DNA from: Gammaproteobacteria bacterium
GTDB taxonomy: Bacteria; Pseudomonadota; Gammaproteobacteria; UBA11654
Direction of reading: 5' to 3'
NCBI GenBank assembly: GCA_018672815.1
Contig: JABHDX010000090.1
Coordinates: 1-64,000, forward strand
DNA length: 64,000 nucleotides
This document shows, in pieces, positions 47,271 through 57,498 of this stretch. The notes below the pieces were generated by a model. The model searched no databases. It had not been told where the DNA came from and saw only the letters and a list, made by a program, of their open reading frames with translations. The position numbers and the translations under genes are program-made. Within the stretch, counting starts at the first letter, position 1; each line of letters opens with the position of its first letter.

Positions 47271-48842
47271 TTACAAACCCAGTGCTCCAGGGTTCATAAT
47301 ATTATTAGGATCCAATGATTTTTTTATATCTTGTAAAGCCATAGCAGCCTCTGCTTGTCTTCCATTTTGATATGGGTAACTCTTACCAACTTGAAAATGA
47401 ACAGCTCCTAAATCTGAATAAATTTCCTGCACACGAGTTTTAAGTTCAGCAATTAAAGCCCTTCCTTCAGGATTTGCATCATGAATTGGTAACATATCTA
47501 GATAATCTTGATCCAAATAGGTTTTATGATATATCGACCGATCATCCTTCCAATACAAAGCAACTTCGTACAAGAAACTATGAGTGGAATAAGTCATGAA
47601 CATTGTGCCTGCTTCAACTGAATGTTTTGTCATTGCCTCTTTCTTTTCTAGATAAAGGTCTTGAATACGATTATACATTTTCTGCATTTTGGAAAATGGT
47701 AATAACCCATGCATAGGAACCCACCTTTCACCATTTGGTCCTAAAATTGGATACAAAGGCATAAAAGGCATTGCGCCCATAACAGTTGGAATTGTGTTAG
47801 CAATTTCTGTTCCAAAAGAATTTGCCGCTTTTCTTGTTTGAGCAAGTTTACTTTTAACTTCTGCTGTACTATGACCCTCCACCACAAAATGAGAAGAATA
47901 ATCGAAACCAGTTAGAAATCTTTTACCTGCTAATGCCATTTTCATTAGTTGAACTATTGCTTCTAATGGGTTTCTAGCAGTTTTCAACACTTCATAAGCT
48001 GCTTTGATTGAGTCCATAAAAGTTACTTTTCCTAACTGTCCTTGTTGCAATTTTGGATCTAAACCCCAGTTACTTGATGCGGACTCCTCTCGTGCAACTG
48101 CAGCCATTGCTTGACTCATTGAATCATAAGTCTTAAATCCAAAAGAACAGGTAAGAGTATGTGATGGTAATTTTATCAATCTTAAAGTGATGCTCGCTTT
48201 GACCCCTAAGGCACCAGCATCACCTGAGAATATACCTGTTATATCTGGACCATAATTTCTAAAAAATGGCGTACTATTTTCCATAGCCAAGGACCCTGTT
48301 TTAATCATTTTCCCACTTGCTAGCACAACCTCATAACATAAAACAGACTCAGGAGAACCTCCATAAGCACTCGTTCCCATGCTTACACTATTTTGTGATG
48401 TAGAACCTCCAACGGTTGCCTTTAAACCAGAAAATGGTCCCCAAAAAGGAGTTCTTAACTTCTTCTCAGCTAAAGCAGCTGACATTTCAGCCCATGTTAC
48501 TCCAGGTTCCACTGTCACAAACATATCTTCTTCATTAATTTCTAAGATTTTATTCAATCTGGAAGTATCAATAATAATAGAATTAGGATCAGTCGGAAGG
48601 TAAGCATCTGTATAAGAAGCACCCCCTCCCCTTGTTACAATTGAAATTCCTAAGCCTGCAGCAATTCTAACTGATTCTTGGAGCTCACCAATATTTCCTG
48701 GCTGAATAATAGCCAATGGAATCTCGAGGGAGCGATAAACATCCGTAGAGTAAAATTCAAGTGAGTGCTCATCAGTGAGAACATATTTCTCACCAATTGC
48801 GGCTTTTAGAACTTTAATCAAATCTATTTCGTTTGTATCCAT
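47271..48842 (-). CDS. FAD-linked oxidase (GlcD/VAO type)
   Basis: Flavoprotein of the PCMH/vanillyl-alcohol-oxidase superfamily. The FAD-binding domain shows IIQPGNIGELQESVRIA, TRGGGASYTDAY, VEPGVTWAEM, GGSTSQNSVSMGTSAYGG and the C-terminal LDPNNIMNPGALGL. Length 523 residues. There is no signal peptide and no cysteine motif for an iron-sulfur cluster. The substrate is unknown; a hydroxy acid, phenol or alcohol are options. It lies 13 bases after the tandem hydrolase and six before the chelatase-like gene, clearly one operon. Confidence 0.85.
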   Translation of the reverse strand: MDTNEIDLIKVLKAAIGEKYVLTDEHSLEFYSTDVYRSLEIPLAIIQPGNIGELQESVRIAAGLGISIVTRGGGASYTDAYLPTDPNSIIIDTSRLNKILEINEEDMFVTVEPGVTWAEMSAALAEKKLRTPFWGPFSGLKATVGGSTSQNSVSMGTSAYGGSPESVLCYEVVLASGKMIKTGSLAMENSTPFFRNYGPDITGIFSGDAGALGVKASITLRLIKLPSHTLTCSFGFKTYDSMSQAMAAVAREESASSNWGLDPKLQQGQLGKVTFMDSIKAAYEVLKTARNPLEAIVQLMKMALAGKRFLTGFDYSSHFVVEGHSTAEVKSKLAQTRKAANSFGTEIANTIPTVMGAMPFMPLYPILGPNGERWVPMHGLLPFSKMQKMYNRIQDLYLEKKEAMTKHSVEAGTMFMTYSTHSFLYEVALYWKDDRSIYHKTYLDQDYLDMLPIHDANPEGRALIAELKTRVQEIYSDLGAVHFQVGKSYPYQNGRQAEAAMALQDIKKSLDPNNIMNPGALGL

Positions 48843-48855
48843 TCTCTATTTTCTC

Positions 48856-50526
48856 CTATGTAATCGACCACTTAGATTCATCTTTAGGCAATTCCTCTAT
48901 TGTAGAATTTTCTAAGTGAAGATTAATCTTTTCTGCAAATTTCTCTCTGCCATTACCTCTCTGTGTAAAAATATTGCATTCTGTTTTAATATTAGCTAAA
49001 TCTGCTTCAATATCATATCCGATCAGATCTTTTGCAACTAGCTTTAATAATTCTCCAGATTTGAGTGCATCAACCGCTTTTTCATGCAATTCATCTGGGT
49101 TAATCTTAGGTTCTTTTGTCAAAGCATTGGATTCTTTAGTTTTATTCCATGGGAAAAATAACTCGCTATCACGAACAAAATACCAGGCTTTCAAAAGGTG
49201 CTCTCCATAAACAGATGGCGATAAATTTGGTGCATAATCCTCTGCGAATTCTAATCTTTCCTCCTTATTTAGGCACCATGGATCTATCAATAATAATTTC
49301 TCAACATTCAAATTGGTATGCTGACTCAATAAAAGAGCCACCGAGCTTGAGACGCCAAGTGAAATTATCTTAATATCATTTATCCCAAGATTTTTTATTG
49401 CTTCAAAAATCATTTGCATCATTGATTGAGGGGAATAGTTAGTTAAATGTGTTGGACCTGTTTCTCCATGTCCTGGTAAGTCGATAAAGATTTTACAACT
49501 ACTGGAATCAAAATAATCACTCATACTAATCATTGCTTTTGATGATTGAGAAAAATCATGTAATACCAGAGTAATAGGCTTTGTTGAATCTCCATTGCAA
49601 TAGAAATACAAAGGTCCCTTTGAGGTTTGTATAAAATTCTTTCTTCCATTAATCAGACTGACATCTTCCTGATGGATTCTGGTTTCTAGTGGTGTGGAAT
49701 ACTTTTTAAAAATTTCTCGTGCTCTTATTTCCAATGAAGGTATATCTGGCAATAATTCAATTTCTACACTATCAGAGACTTTTTTTAATCGCTTTGGGTG
49801 TTCTGCGATCGGATCACCAACATAGTTAAGAAGAAATGTGGGGGTATTAATCTCTTGTATTCGATCTCTAGAGGGATACATAAAAGCAGCCTGATAAGCA
49901 GTTTGAGAATCGGCAGTTGATCTTAGTAAATCTAAAATGTAAGGCTGTAAAAATTCAGGATCAGGTAAATCTATATGAAGCTTCGACCCTTTGTCTTTGC
50001 GAAACCATGGAAAAAAAATTAATTGCTCTCTAATGCGAGCCCACACCCAAGCAAGATGCCCTCCCTCCGGAGTGGGTGCAAACCACTCGGTATAATGCTT
50101 GAGAATTTCTTCCTCTTCTTCGGGTTCTAGAACAACAAGACCATTAACAACAACAGTATTACAAAGATCTGGATAGAGTCTTGCCATCTCAGCTGCAATA
50201 ATAGCTCCAGTATGAAAACCATAAATAGAGATATTCTCTAAACCAAGCGCATCAATAAATTCTTTCAATGCTTGAGCATAGAGTGTGATATCAGGAGTTA
50301 ACGTTTCAATATAATCTGATAATCCAAAGCCTGGTGTATCAGGAGCAATAACGGTAAAGTCATCAGAAAAATCCTCAATAATAGTAGCTTTTTCTGCTGA
50401 AGAAGTTGGGCTTTGATGCAGCAATAATAGAACTGGCCCTTCTCCAGAAATACGATAATGAACTTGGCGAGATTCAAGATTGACGAAGCGTCTTTGTATG
50501 GATATATTTTCAATAGACTGATACAT
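48856..50526 (-). CDS. Tandem alpha/beta-hydrolase fusion protein
   Basis: Two alpha/beta-hydrolase domains in one 556-residue chain. Domain 1 (about 14-275) has LLLLHQSPTSS, APDTPGFGLSD and a nucleophile elbow GFHTG at 103-107, where the usual Ser is His105. Domain 2 (about 300-550) has LVLHDFSQSS, IDLPGHGETGP and the elbow GVSSS at 391-395, keeping Ser393. No signal peptide. GAGG precedes the ATG. It is the first gene of the accessory operon and divergent from the metallo-hydrolase gene. The substrate is unknown. Confidence 0.85.
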   Translation of the reverse strand: MYQSIENISIQRRFVNLESRQVHYRISGEGPVLLLLHQSPTSSAEKATIIEDFSDDFTVIAPDTPGFGLSDYIETLTPDITLYAQALKEFIDALGLENISIYGFHTGAIIAAEMARLYPDLCNTVVVNGLVVLEPEEEEEILKHYTEWFAPTPEGGHLAWVWARIREQLIFFPWFRKDKGSKLHIDLPDPEFLQPYILDLLRSTADSQTAYQAAFMYPSRDRIQEINTPTFLLNYVGDPIAEHPKRLKKVSDSVEIELLPDIPSLEIRAREIFKKYSTPLETRIHQEDVSLINGRKNFIQTSKGPLYFYCNGDSTKPITLVLHDFSQSSKAMISMSDYFDSSSCKIFIDLPGHGETGPTHLTNYSPQSMMQMIFEAIKNLGINDIKIISLGVSSSVALLLSQHTNLNVEKLLLIDPWCLNKEERLEFAEDYAPNLSPSVYGEHLLKAWYFVRDSELFFPWNKTKESNALTKEPKINPDELHEKAVDALKSGELLKLVAKDLIGYDIEADLANIKTECNIFTQRGNGREKFAEKINLHLENSTIEELPKDESKWSIT

Positions 50527-50568
50527 GGTATCCTCTTATTATAACTCACTTATATAGAATAAAAGAAC

Positions 50569-51204
50569 ATGACTATTATTTATAAATCCTTTCCAGTCGG
50601 GCCTCTCCAATGCAATTGTACAGTCATTGGTGATAGCTCAACTGGTAAAGGATATGTTATAGATCCAGGAGGTCATCCAGAACTGATTATGCAAACTGTT
50701 GAAAGTATGGAGCTCTCAATTGAGGGGCTTTACCATACTCATGCACATTTTGATCATTTTCTAGCCTCAGCTGAGATTAAAGAAAAAACGGGAGCCTCTA
50801 TTCATTTGCATGATTCCGATCGATTTCTCTGGGATACTCTAGAAATGCAATGCAAATACTTCAATATTGAATACAAACCAACGCCAGCTCCTGACTATAA
50901 AATAGAAGATGGTGAAGAAATGAAATACTGTTCAGGTTCATGCATTCATACGCCTGGGCATACTCCCGGTTCTGTCAGCTTCTATTTTAAAGAAGAACTA
51001 CTTCTAGTCTCGGGGGACACTCTGTTTCAAGGTTCCATTGGAAGAACCGATCTACCTGGTGGGGATTTCAACCAACTCAAAGAATCGATACAAAACAAAT
51101 TATACTCTTTGGATGAAGAAACCATTGTCATCCCTGGTCATGGACCTAATACATTGATTGGCCATGAAATCGAGTCAAATCTTTACGTACGATACAACAG
51201 TTGA
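50569..51204 (+). CDS. Metallo-beta-lactamase-fold hydrolase (YcbL/GloB-like)
   Basis: Cytosolic metallo-hydrolase with the binuclear zinc motif HxHxDH as His58, His60, Asp62, His63 (HTHAHFDH), then HTPGHTPGS, SGDTLFQGSIGRTDLPGG and IPGHGP. Length 211 residues is like YcbL-type glyoxalase II proteins; hydroxyacylglutathione hydrolysis is possible but not certain. A 42-base divergent gap separates it from the tandem hydrolase gene. The 71 bases after it, before fdhD, hold no clear terminator. Confidence 0.88.
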   Translation: MTIIYKSFPVGPLQCNCTVIGDSSTGKGYVIDPGGHPELIMQTVESMELSIEGLYHTHAHFDHFLASAEIKEKTGASIHLHDSDRFLWDTLEMQCKYFNIEYKPTPAPDYKIEDGEEMKYCSGSCIHTPGHTPGSVSFYFKEELLLVSGDTLFQGSIGRTDLPGGDFNQLKESIQNKLYSLDEETIVIPGHGPNTLIGHEIESNLYVRYNS

Positions 51205-51275
51205 TTAATGCTCTGGAAAAACCAAACTTCCAATTGATAAGATAAATAAAGAAAACAAAATAGATAATTTTTAAT

Positions 51276-52112
51276 TCAAGTGATTCTTTTAGGATAGGAA
51301 TAAATATTAAAACGATCTGAACTTAAAAAACCAACCAGAGTAATTTCATATTCCCAAGCAGCCTCAATTGCTAGACTAGAAGGCGCCCCAATTGCCACTA
51401 TCAATGGAATTCCTGCTAACGCTGATTTATGTACTAGTTCAAAACTGGTTCTGCCACTCAGCATTAAACCAAAACTAGAAAGCGGTAATGCATTTTCATT
51501 TATTTGATAGCCAATTAATTTATCCAATGCATTATGACGACCTACGTCTTCGAATAAATTATGTATCTCTCCATCAACACCGAAAAGAGCTGCCGCATGA
51601 ATTCCTCCAGTGATTCCAAATGCATCTTGCTTCTTTTTTAAGTTCTCTGGAAGTCGCCTTAAAATAGATTCATCAATTTCCAAATGACTTGAATGATCAC
51701 CCTTTGAATGTATCTTGGATATTCCTTCTATCATTGAACTGCCGCAGATACCACAGGATGAATTAATGTAAAAATTTCTAATCTTTTCTGGATCAATGGT
51801 CACAGACTCATTGAGTTCAATCAATACGGTATTTTCCAGATTTGAATCATCATCATATTCTTTATTTCTCGATATTGAGAGAATGTCATCTTTATGCCTA
51901 ATGACTCCTTCGGAAAATAAAAAACCGGTTGCAAGCTCAAAATCATTGCCAGTAGTTCTCATTGTGATAGCAATATTTTTTGTTGATCTTGATGCATTAG
52001 AACCAAAGCAAATGCTAAATTCCAGTGGCTCCTCAATAGCAACCTCATCCGATATTTCTTGAGTAACACCTTCAGTATTTTTATGAATAGTAGTACGAAT
52101 TGATTTTTTCAA
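51276..52112 (-). CDS. fdhD: Sulfur carrier protein FdhD
   Basis: Passes sulfur from IscS to the molybdenum cofactor of formate dehydrogenases and is needed for their activity. The key CxxC is Cys120/Cys123 (SSCGICGSS), and GGIHAAAL, FEDVGRHNALDKLIG and SGRTSFELVHKSALAGIPLI are conserved. The start seems to be TTG at 52112; the next Met lies inside the domain. Length 278 residues. It ends the operon that contains moaA. No formate dehydrogenase is in the window. Confidence 0.94.
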   Translation of the reverse strand: MKKSIRTTIHKNTEGVTQEISDEVAIEEPLEFSICFGSNASRSTKNIAITMRTTGNDFELATGFLFSEGVIRHKDDILSISRNKEYDDDSNLENTVLIELNESVTIDPEKIRNFYINSSCGICGSSMIEGISKIHSKGDHSSHLEIDESILRRLPENLKKKQDAFGITGGIHAAALFGVDGEIHNLFEDVGRHNALDKLIGYQINENALPLSSFGLMLSGRTSFELVHKSALAGIPLIVAIGAPSSLAIEAAWEYEITLVGFLSSDRFNIYSYPKRIT

Positions 52113-52130
52113 AGATTAAAAATCCTAATA

Positions 52131-53768
52131 TTAAGCATCAACATCAGGCAACTTATAATCTTTATATTCTTGCCTCAGTTCAAATTTCTGAATCTTGCCA
52201 GTTGCTGTGTGAGGAAGTGTATCCACAAACACCACATCATCAGGTATCCACCATTTAGCAATTTTACCTTCATACCAAGCTAGAATTTCCTCTTTTGAGG
52301 ATTCCTCGCCCTCTTTAAGTTGTACCAATAAGAGTGGCCGCTCTGTCCACTGTGGGTGATAAACTCCAATTACTGCAGATTCTGCTACTTTAGGGTGGTC
52401 TGTTGCTGTGTTTTCCAAATCAATTGAACTAATCCATTCACCGCCAGATTTGATCACATCCTTGGTTCGATCAGTTATTGCCATAAAGCCCAATTTATCA
52501 ATAGTAGCTACATCACCAGTTTCAAACCATCCATCCTCTTCAAGAGTGGTTCCAGGTTCAGCTTTATAGTAATCACTTAATACCCAAGGTCCTTTGACTT
52601 TGAGACTACCAAACGCAACCCCATCCCACGGGAGTTCATTGTTTTCATCATCAGTAATTTTCATCTCAACACCATAGACTCCTCGCCCTGCTTTTAATTT
52701 AGCTTCTAAAAGCTCTTCTCCTTCTAAATGCTCCATACCAGGCTTAAACATATTCACCGTTCCCAATGGACTCATTTCAGTCATTCCCCAAGCAACATGA
52801 ACATCGACGTCATATTTATCCTTCATTTCTGTAATAACTGATGATGGACAAGCAGCACCACCAACATAAAGACGCTTGAGAGTGGGCACTGATTTACCTG
52901 TTTCATTTAAATAGGCAAGCAAATTTAACCACACTGTAGGCACCCCCATAGAAACGGTTATGCCTTCTGCTTCAATTAAATGTTGAAGCGTTTCCCCATC
53001 TCCCATCTTTGCTCCTGGAAGCACAATTTTAGTACCGGTCATTGGACCAACATAAATTGAACCCCAAGCGTTCACATGGAACATAGGAACGATAGGTAGA
53101 ATACAATCGCTTGCAGTTACACCAAAGACATCAGGCATTGCTTGAGCGTATGTGTGCAAAATAGTAGAACGATGATGATAGAGTACACCTTTTGGGTTAC
53201 CAGTTGTGCCAGATGTATAGCACATAGAACAGGGTGTTTTTTCATCTAATTCGGGCCAATCAAACTCACTTGATTCTTGCGCTAAAAGGGTTTCATAACA
53301 TAGTAGCCCAGGAAGTGTGGATTCTGGCATCTGCTCCTCTGACGTAAGCACAATAAAATTTTTAGTGGTTGTTAGTTGATCTTGAATATTTTCTAAAATA
53401 GGCACAAACATAGGATCACAAAAAATAACTTGATCTTCTGCATGATTAATAATGTAGACCAGCTGTTCAGGGAATAGCCTTGGGTTAACGGTATGACACA
53501 CTGCACCTGAACAAGAAATAGCATAATACAGCTCAAAATGTCGATGGTCATTCCAAGCTAGAGTTCCTACATGGTCACCAAGAGAAATACCTAAAGAATT
53601 TAGAGCATTAGCTAATTTCCTAGTTCTAGTAAATGCCTCACTATAGGTGTACCTAAAGCTTGGGTTATCAGAGGAAACAGAAACAATCTCTCGTGTGGGA
53701 AAGTTTCTTTCAGCATGCTCCATTAATGAAGTAATAGTAAGGGGTGTATCCATCATTAAGTTATTCAT
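52131..53768 (-). CDS. Acyl-CoA synthetase (AMP-forming, AlkK-like)
   Basis: Activates a carboxylic acid, likely a medium- or long-chain fatty acid, to its CoA thioester. The P-loop-like motif is [16 protein letters not shown], with [20 protein letters not shown] and the catalytic Lys motif [12 protein letters not shown]. Length 545 residues fits AlkK/FadD13-like ligases. It lies between moaA and fdhD, 34 and 18 bases away, so it is co-transcribed with cofactor genes for no obvious reason. Confidence 0.9.
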   Translation of the reverse strand: MNNLMMDTPLTITSLMEHAERNFPTREIVSVSSDNPSFRYTYSEAFTRTRKLANALNSLGISLGDHVGTLAWNDHRHFELYYAISCSGAVCHTVNPRLFPEQLVYIINHAEDQVIFCDPMFVPILENIQDQLTTTKNFIVLTSEEQMPESTLPGLLCYETLLAQESSEFDWPELDEKTPCSMCYTSGTTGNPKGVLYHHRSTILHTYAQAMPDVFGVTASDCILPIVPMFHVNAWGSIYVGPMTGTKIVLPGAKMGDGETLQHLIEAEGITVSMGVPTVWLNLLAYLNETGKSVPTLKRLYVGGAACPSSVITEMKDKYDVDVHVAWGMTEMSPLGTVNMFKPGMEHLEGEELLEAKLKAGRGVYGVEMKITDDENNELPWDGVAFGSLKVKGPWVLSDYYKAEPGTTLEEDGWFETGDVATIDKLGFMAITDRTKDVIKSGGEWISSIDLENTATDHPKVAESAVIGVYHPQWTERPLLLVQLKEGEESSKEEILAWYEGKIAKWWIPDDVVFVDTLPHTATGKIQKFELRQEYKDYKLPDVDA

Positions 53769-53802
53769 TGCAATTTGCCTTTTATTAATAGTTTCATAGT
53801 AT

Positions 53803-54843
53803 TTAACCTCCTATGTAATACATTTCTACTTTCTCTTTACTTGGATCATTTTTTTTAGCCAATCGAAGCTCGCTATAACGATTTTGTCGTTTGTTCCAGA
53901 TCTCTTTAATTTGAGATTCAATTTTATCATCATTCATACCTTCCTCAAGCCAAGCTCTGAGATCAACGCCTTTTGAAGCAAATAAGCAATTATAAAGTTT
54001 GCCATCAGATGAGAGTCTTGCCCTTGTGCAATCACTGCAGAAAGGCTTGGTGACAGAGGAAATAAAACCGATCTCACCTTGCCCATCATCAAATTGATAC
54101 CTTGATGCAACCTCACCTTGATAGCTCTCATTAACTGGCGATATAGGCCATTGTTCAGAAATCATCTTAATGATTTCTTTACTGGCTAGAGTTTCCTCTT
54201 GTTGCCAATGATTAATGTTTCCCACATCCATATACTCAATGAATCTTAAAATAATAGATTTTGATCTAAAATATTCAACCATTTTTAAAATATTTCTATC
54301 ATTCACACCTTTTTTAATAACTGCATTAACTTTAATGTTTTTAAAGCCAGCCATAACTGCTTCATCAATACCTTTCAAAACTCTCTCCAAAGAACCTCTC
54401 CCGCCCGTCATTAATTTAAATTCATCAGTATCAATTGAATCTAAACTGACAGTAATACGATTTAATCCAGCAGCTTTAAGCTCGTAAGCATATTTTGATA
54501 AAAGAACTCCATTGGTCGTAATAGCAATGTCTTCAACACCATCAATTCTACTGAGGTCACCAATTAAATCAGTGAGATTTACTCTCAATAAAGGCTCTCC
54601 TCCGGTGACTCTAATTTTTTGAACTCCTAGTTTCACAAAAATTCTAGTTAGTCGATTTAATTGTTCAAAATTAAGACGTTCCTTGGAAGCTAAAAATTTA
54701 AAAGCAGAATGGTATTTCTCTTCAGGCATACAATATGTGCACCTGAAATTACATCGATCCATTACAGATATTCTAAGATCTTTTAATGGTCTTCCTAAGC
54801 TATCTCGAATGGGAGTAATATATGAAATATTCTTTTGTTTCAT
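53803..54843 (-). CDS. moaA: GTP 3',8-cyclase MoaA
   Basis: Radical SAM enzyme that rearranges GTP in the first step of molybdopterin synthesis. The N-terminal cluster cysteines are Cys31, Cys35, Cys38 (RCNFRCTYCMP); the C-terminal cluster uses FCSDCTRAR and YNCLFA; the chain ends in the required Gly-Gly. Length 346 residues. It follows ald by 15 bases; moaC and mobA are at 34-35 kb and moaB at 59.6 kb, so the pathway is scattered. Confidence 0.97.
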   Translation of the reverse strand: MKQKNISYITPIRDSLGRPLKDLRISVMDRCNFRCTYCMPEEKYHSAFKFLASKERLNFEQLNRLTRIFVKLGVQKIRVTGGEPLLRVNLTDLIGDLSRIDGVEDIAITTNGVLLSKYAYELKAAGLNRITVSLDSIDTDEFKLMTGGRGSLERVLKGIDEAVMAGFKNIKVNAVIKKGVNDRNILKMVEYFRSKSIILRFIEYMDVGNINHWQQEETLASKEIIKMISEQWPISPVNESYQGEVASRYQFDDGQGEIGFISSVTKPFCSDCTRARLSSDGKLYNCLFASKGVDLRAWLEEGMNDDKIESQIKEIWNKRQNRYSELRLAKKNDPSKEKVEMYYIGG

Positions 54844-54858
54844 AAAACTATTATAAAC

Positions 54859-55980
54859 TTAAAGTGTAGCAAGAATAGTAGCTGGATCCTTAAATTCATA
54901 ATTATGCTCTTTTGCAACGGCTTCAATGGTAAGCTCGCCATTACAAATAGACAAACCTTCTCTCAACCCTTCGTCTCTGTTTAATGCTTCCTTGAATCCA
55001 AGATTAGCTAATGCCTTTACGTAAGGTAATGTTGCACTATTTAAAGCATATGCAGAAGTTAGTGGAACTGCACCTGGCATGTTCGCAACACAATAATGAA
55101 GCACACCTTCTTCTATATAAGTAGGATTGGAATGTGTTGTTGCATGACTGGTTTCAGCACAGCCCCCTTGGTCAATAGCGACATCAACGAAGACTGAACC
55201 TTTTTTCATTCTTGACAGTAATCCTCTGGTCACAATTTTTGGTGCCGAAGCACCTGGAATAAGGACTGCACCTATTAATAAATCTGCCGCACTAATAAAT
55301 ACTTCATTATTATCTTCATTTGCAAGGACAGCATTCAAGTCATCGCCAAACACTGTTTCCAGATAATCAAGACGCTCTGCTGATGTGTCTAAAACAGTAA
55401 CATTAGCCTTCATTCCAATCGCAATCTCGATGGAATTATATCCTACGACACCGCCACCAATAATAACCACATTCGCAGGATTCACGCCAGTAACTCCGCC
55501 AATAAGAACTCCAGAACCTCCTTTGGCTTTTTCTAAGCAGCTTGCTCCAGCTTGGACAGCCATTCTACCAGCAACCTCGCTCATGGGAGTTAACAATGGA
55601 TAGGAACCATCTTTACCTTTAACTGATTCATAAGCAATGGCTCTTGAACCAGAATTAAGAAGAGCTGTAATTTGTTGTGGATCTGGAGCTAAATGCAGAT
55701 AAGTGAATAAAATCTGATCTTTATTCAATAAAGCACATTCATCCAATTGTGGTTCTTTAACCTTGACGATCATGTCAGCTTTTTCAAATACCTTTTCACG
55801 TGTATCAACAATAATTGCACCGTTGTTTTGATACTCTTCATTGGTTTTACCAATGCCAAGTCCTGCATCAGATAAAATCATAACTTCATGTCCATCTTCA
55901 GTGAGAGCTTTGACGCTCTCTGGTGTTAATCCAATTCTGTATTCATCGGATTTAATCTCTTTAGGTACACCTATTAACAT
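54859..55980 (-). CDS. ald: Alanine dehydrogenase
   Basis: NAD-dependent enzyme that turns L-alanine into pyruvate and ammonium. IGVPKEIKSDEYRIGLTP at the N-terminus, the Rossmann motif IGGGVVGYNS and DVAIDQGGCAETSHATTH are diagnostic. Length 373 residues. In this operon it would recycle the alanine made by the omega-aminotransferase back to pyruvate, the amino acceptor, releasing ammonium (inference from the gene set). Confidence 0.96.
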   Translation of the reverse strand: MLIGVPKEIKSDEYRIGLTPESVKALTEDGHEVMILSDAGLGIGKTNEEYQNNGAIIVDTREKVFEKADMIVKVKEPQLDECALLNKDQILFTYLHLAPDPQQITALLNSGSRAIAYESVKGKDGSYPLLTPMSEVAGRMAVQAGASCLEKAKGGSGVLIGGVTGVNPANVVIIGGGVVGYNSIEIAIGMKANVTVLDTSAERLDYLETVFGDDLNAVLANEDNNEVFISAADLLIGAVLIPGASAPKIVTRGLLSRMKKGSVFVDVAIDQGGCAETSHATTHSNPTYIEEGVLHYCVANMPGAVPLTSAYALNSATLPYVKALANLGFKEALNRDEGLREGLSICNGELTIEAVAKEHNYEFKDPATILATL

Positions 55981-55989
55981 TATTTTCTC

Positions 55990-57486
55990 CTATTCAATAA
56001 CTGGCATGGAAAGATCCAATCTGTTCTCTTCTTCTAAATCTGGCCATCTCGTTGTTACGGTTTTTATTCTGGTATAAAATCTTATGCCTTCTTCTCCATA
56101 AATATTGGAATCGCCATAAATAGAATCTTTCCAGCCCCCAAAACTATAAAAAGATAATGGAACTGGAATTGCTATATTAATACCAACCATTCCTACTTCT
56201 ACACGATTAACAAATTCTCTCGCATAAGACCCTTTTGAAGTAAAGAGTGCAACACCATTACCGAATTGATGATCATTGGCTAAAGCAATACCCTCTTCAA
56301 AATCTTTCACTCTCACTAAAACTAAAACCGGACCAAATATCTCTTCCAAATATATATTCATATCGGTTTTTACATGATCAAAAAAAGTAGGTCCAAGAAA
56401 AAAGCCAGGGTTTTCAGAAGCAATAGGATGGGATCGACCATCGATTACTAATTCAGCATTTGAGCTAACTCCATCTTCAATGTATTGCAAAACTTTTTGT
56501 TTGTGTTCAGCAGTAATCAGGGGTCCCATATCATTTTTATCTTCATCTCCTGGCCCAATACTAAGAGCATTTGCTTTTGAAACTAATAAATCTCTTAATT
56601 GATCGGCAATAGTATCCACCGCAACAACGACTGAGATAGCCATACATCTTTCACCCGCTGAGCCATAAGCAGCACCGATAATGGCATTTGCTGTTTGTTC
56701 CATATCGGCATCAGGCAAAACAATCGCATGATTTTTAGCACCACCCAGGGCTTGAACTCTCTTACCATTAGCAGAGGCCTTACTGTGAACATATTGAGCC
56801 ACAGGTGTTGAGCCAACAAAACTAAATGTTTTAATTTCTCTGTGATCCAAAATAGCATCAACCATTTCTTTATCCCCATGTACTATATTGAAAACACCAT
56901 TGGGCAGCCCTGCTTCTTTCATAAGCTCAGCTAATTTCATCGCACAAGATGGATCTTTCTCTGATGGCTTGAGTATAAAAGTATTGCCACACATAATTGC
57001 AATTGGAAACATCCACATTGGAACCATTGCTGGAAAATTAAAAGGTGTAACGCCAGCACAGATCCCGATAGGCTGTCTAGTACTATAGCAATCAACTCCT
57101 GTGCCTACTTGTTCACTGAACTCTCCTTTTAAAAGATGTGGTATGCCGCAAGCAAAATCAACAACCTCGATGCCTCTTTGTAATGAACCGGCTGCGTCAG
57201 AAAGAACTTTCCCATGCTCCAAATTGATTAATTGAGTTAATAGCTCACGATTTTCTTCAAGCAATTGCTTATAACGAAACATAATTTGTGTTCGCTTGCT
57301 AAGTGATGACTTAGACCATGTAAGAAAAGCTTTGCCAGCAGAATCAACTGCTTTTTCTAAATCCTGAGCATTGCCCATGGGTAATTCAGCAATGACTTGG
57401 CCCGTTGCTGGGTTAAAAATCTCGCCTCTTCGATTCGAAGCTGAAGATTGATGAGTGCCATGAATCCAATGATTGATAGTTTTCAT
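55990..57486 (-). CDS. mmsA: CoA-acylating (methyl)malonate-semialdehyde dehydrogenase
   Basis: Oxidises malonate or methylmalonate semialdehyde to acetyl- or propionyl-CoA. The catalytic Cys281 is in GERCMAIS; TPFNFPAMVPMWMFP and QALGGAKNHAIVLPDAD are MmsA signatures. Length 498 residues. Next to the beta-alanine-type aminotransferase it most likely acts as BauC, making acetyl-CoA from malonate semialdehyde, though valine catabolism is also possible. Confidence 0.94.
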   Translation of the reverse strand: MKTINHWIHGTHQSSASNRRGEIFNPATGQVIAELPMGNAQDLEKAVDSAGKAFLTWSKSSLSKRTQIMFRYKQLLEENRELLTQLINLEHGKVLSDAAGSLQRGIEVVDFACGIPHLLKGEFSEQVGTGVDCYSTRQPIGICAGVTPFNFPAMVPMWMFPIAIMCGNTFILKPSEKDPSCAMKLAELMKEAGLPNGVFNIVHGDKEMVDAILDHREIKTFSFVGSTPVAQYVHSKASANGKRVQALGGAKNHAIVLPDADMEQTANAIIGAAYGSAGERCMAISVVVAVDTIADQLRDLLVSKANALSIGPGDEDKNDMGPLITAEHKQKVLQYIEDGVSSNAELVIDGRSHPIASENPGFFLGPTFFDHVKTDMNIYLEEIFGPVLVLVRVKDFEEGIALANDHQFGNGVALFTSKGSYAREFVNRVEVGMVGINIAIPVPLSFYSFGGWKDSIYGDSNIYGEEGIRFYTRIKTVTTRWPDLEEENRLDLSMPVIE

Positions 57487-57498
57487 AATGAATAAAAC

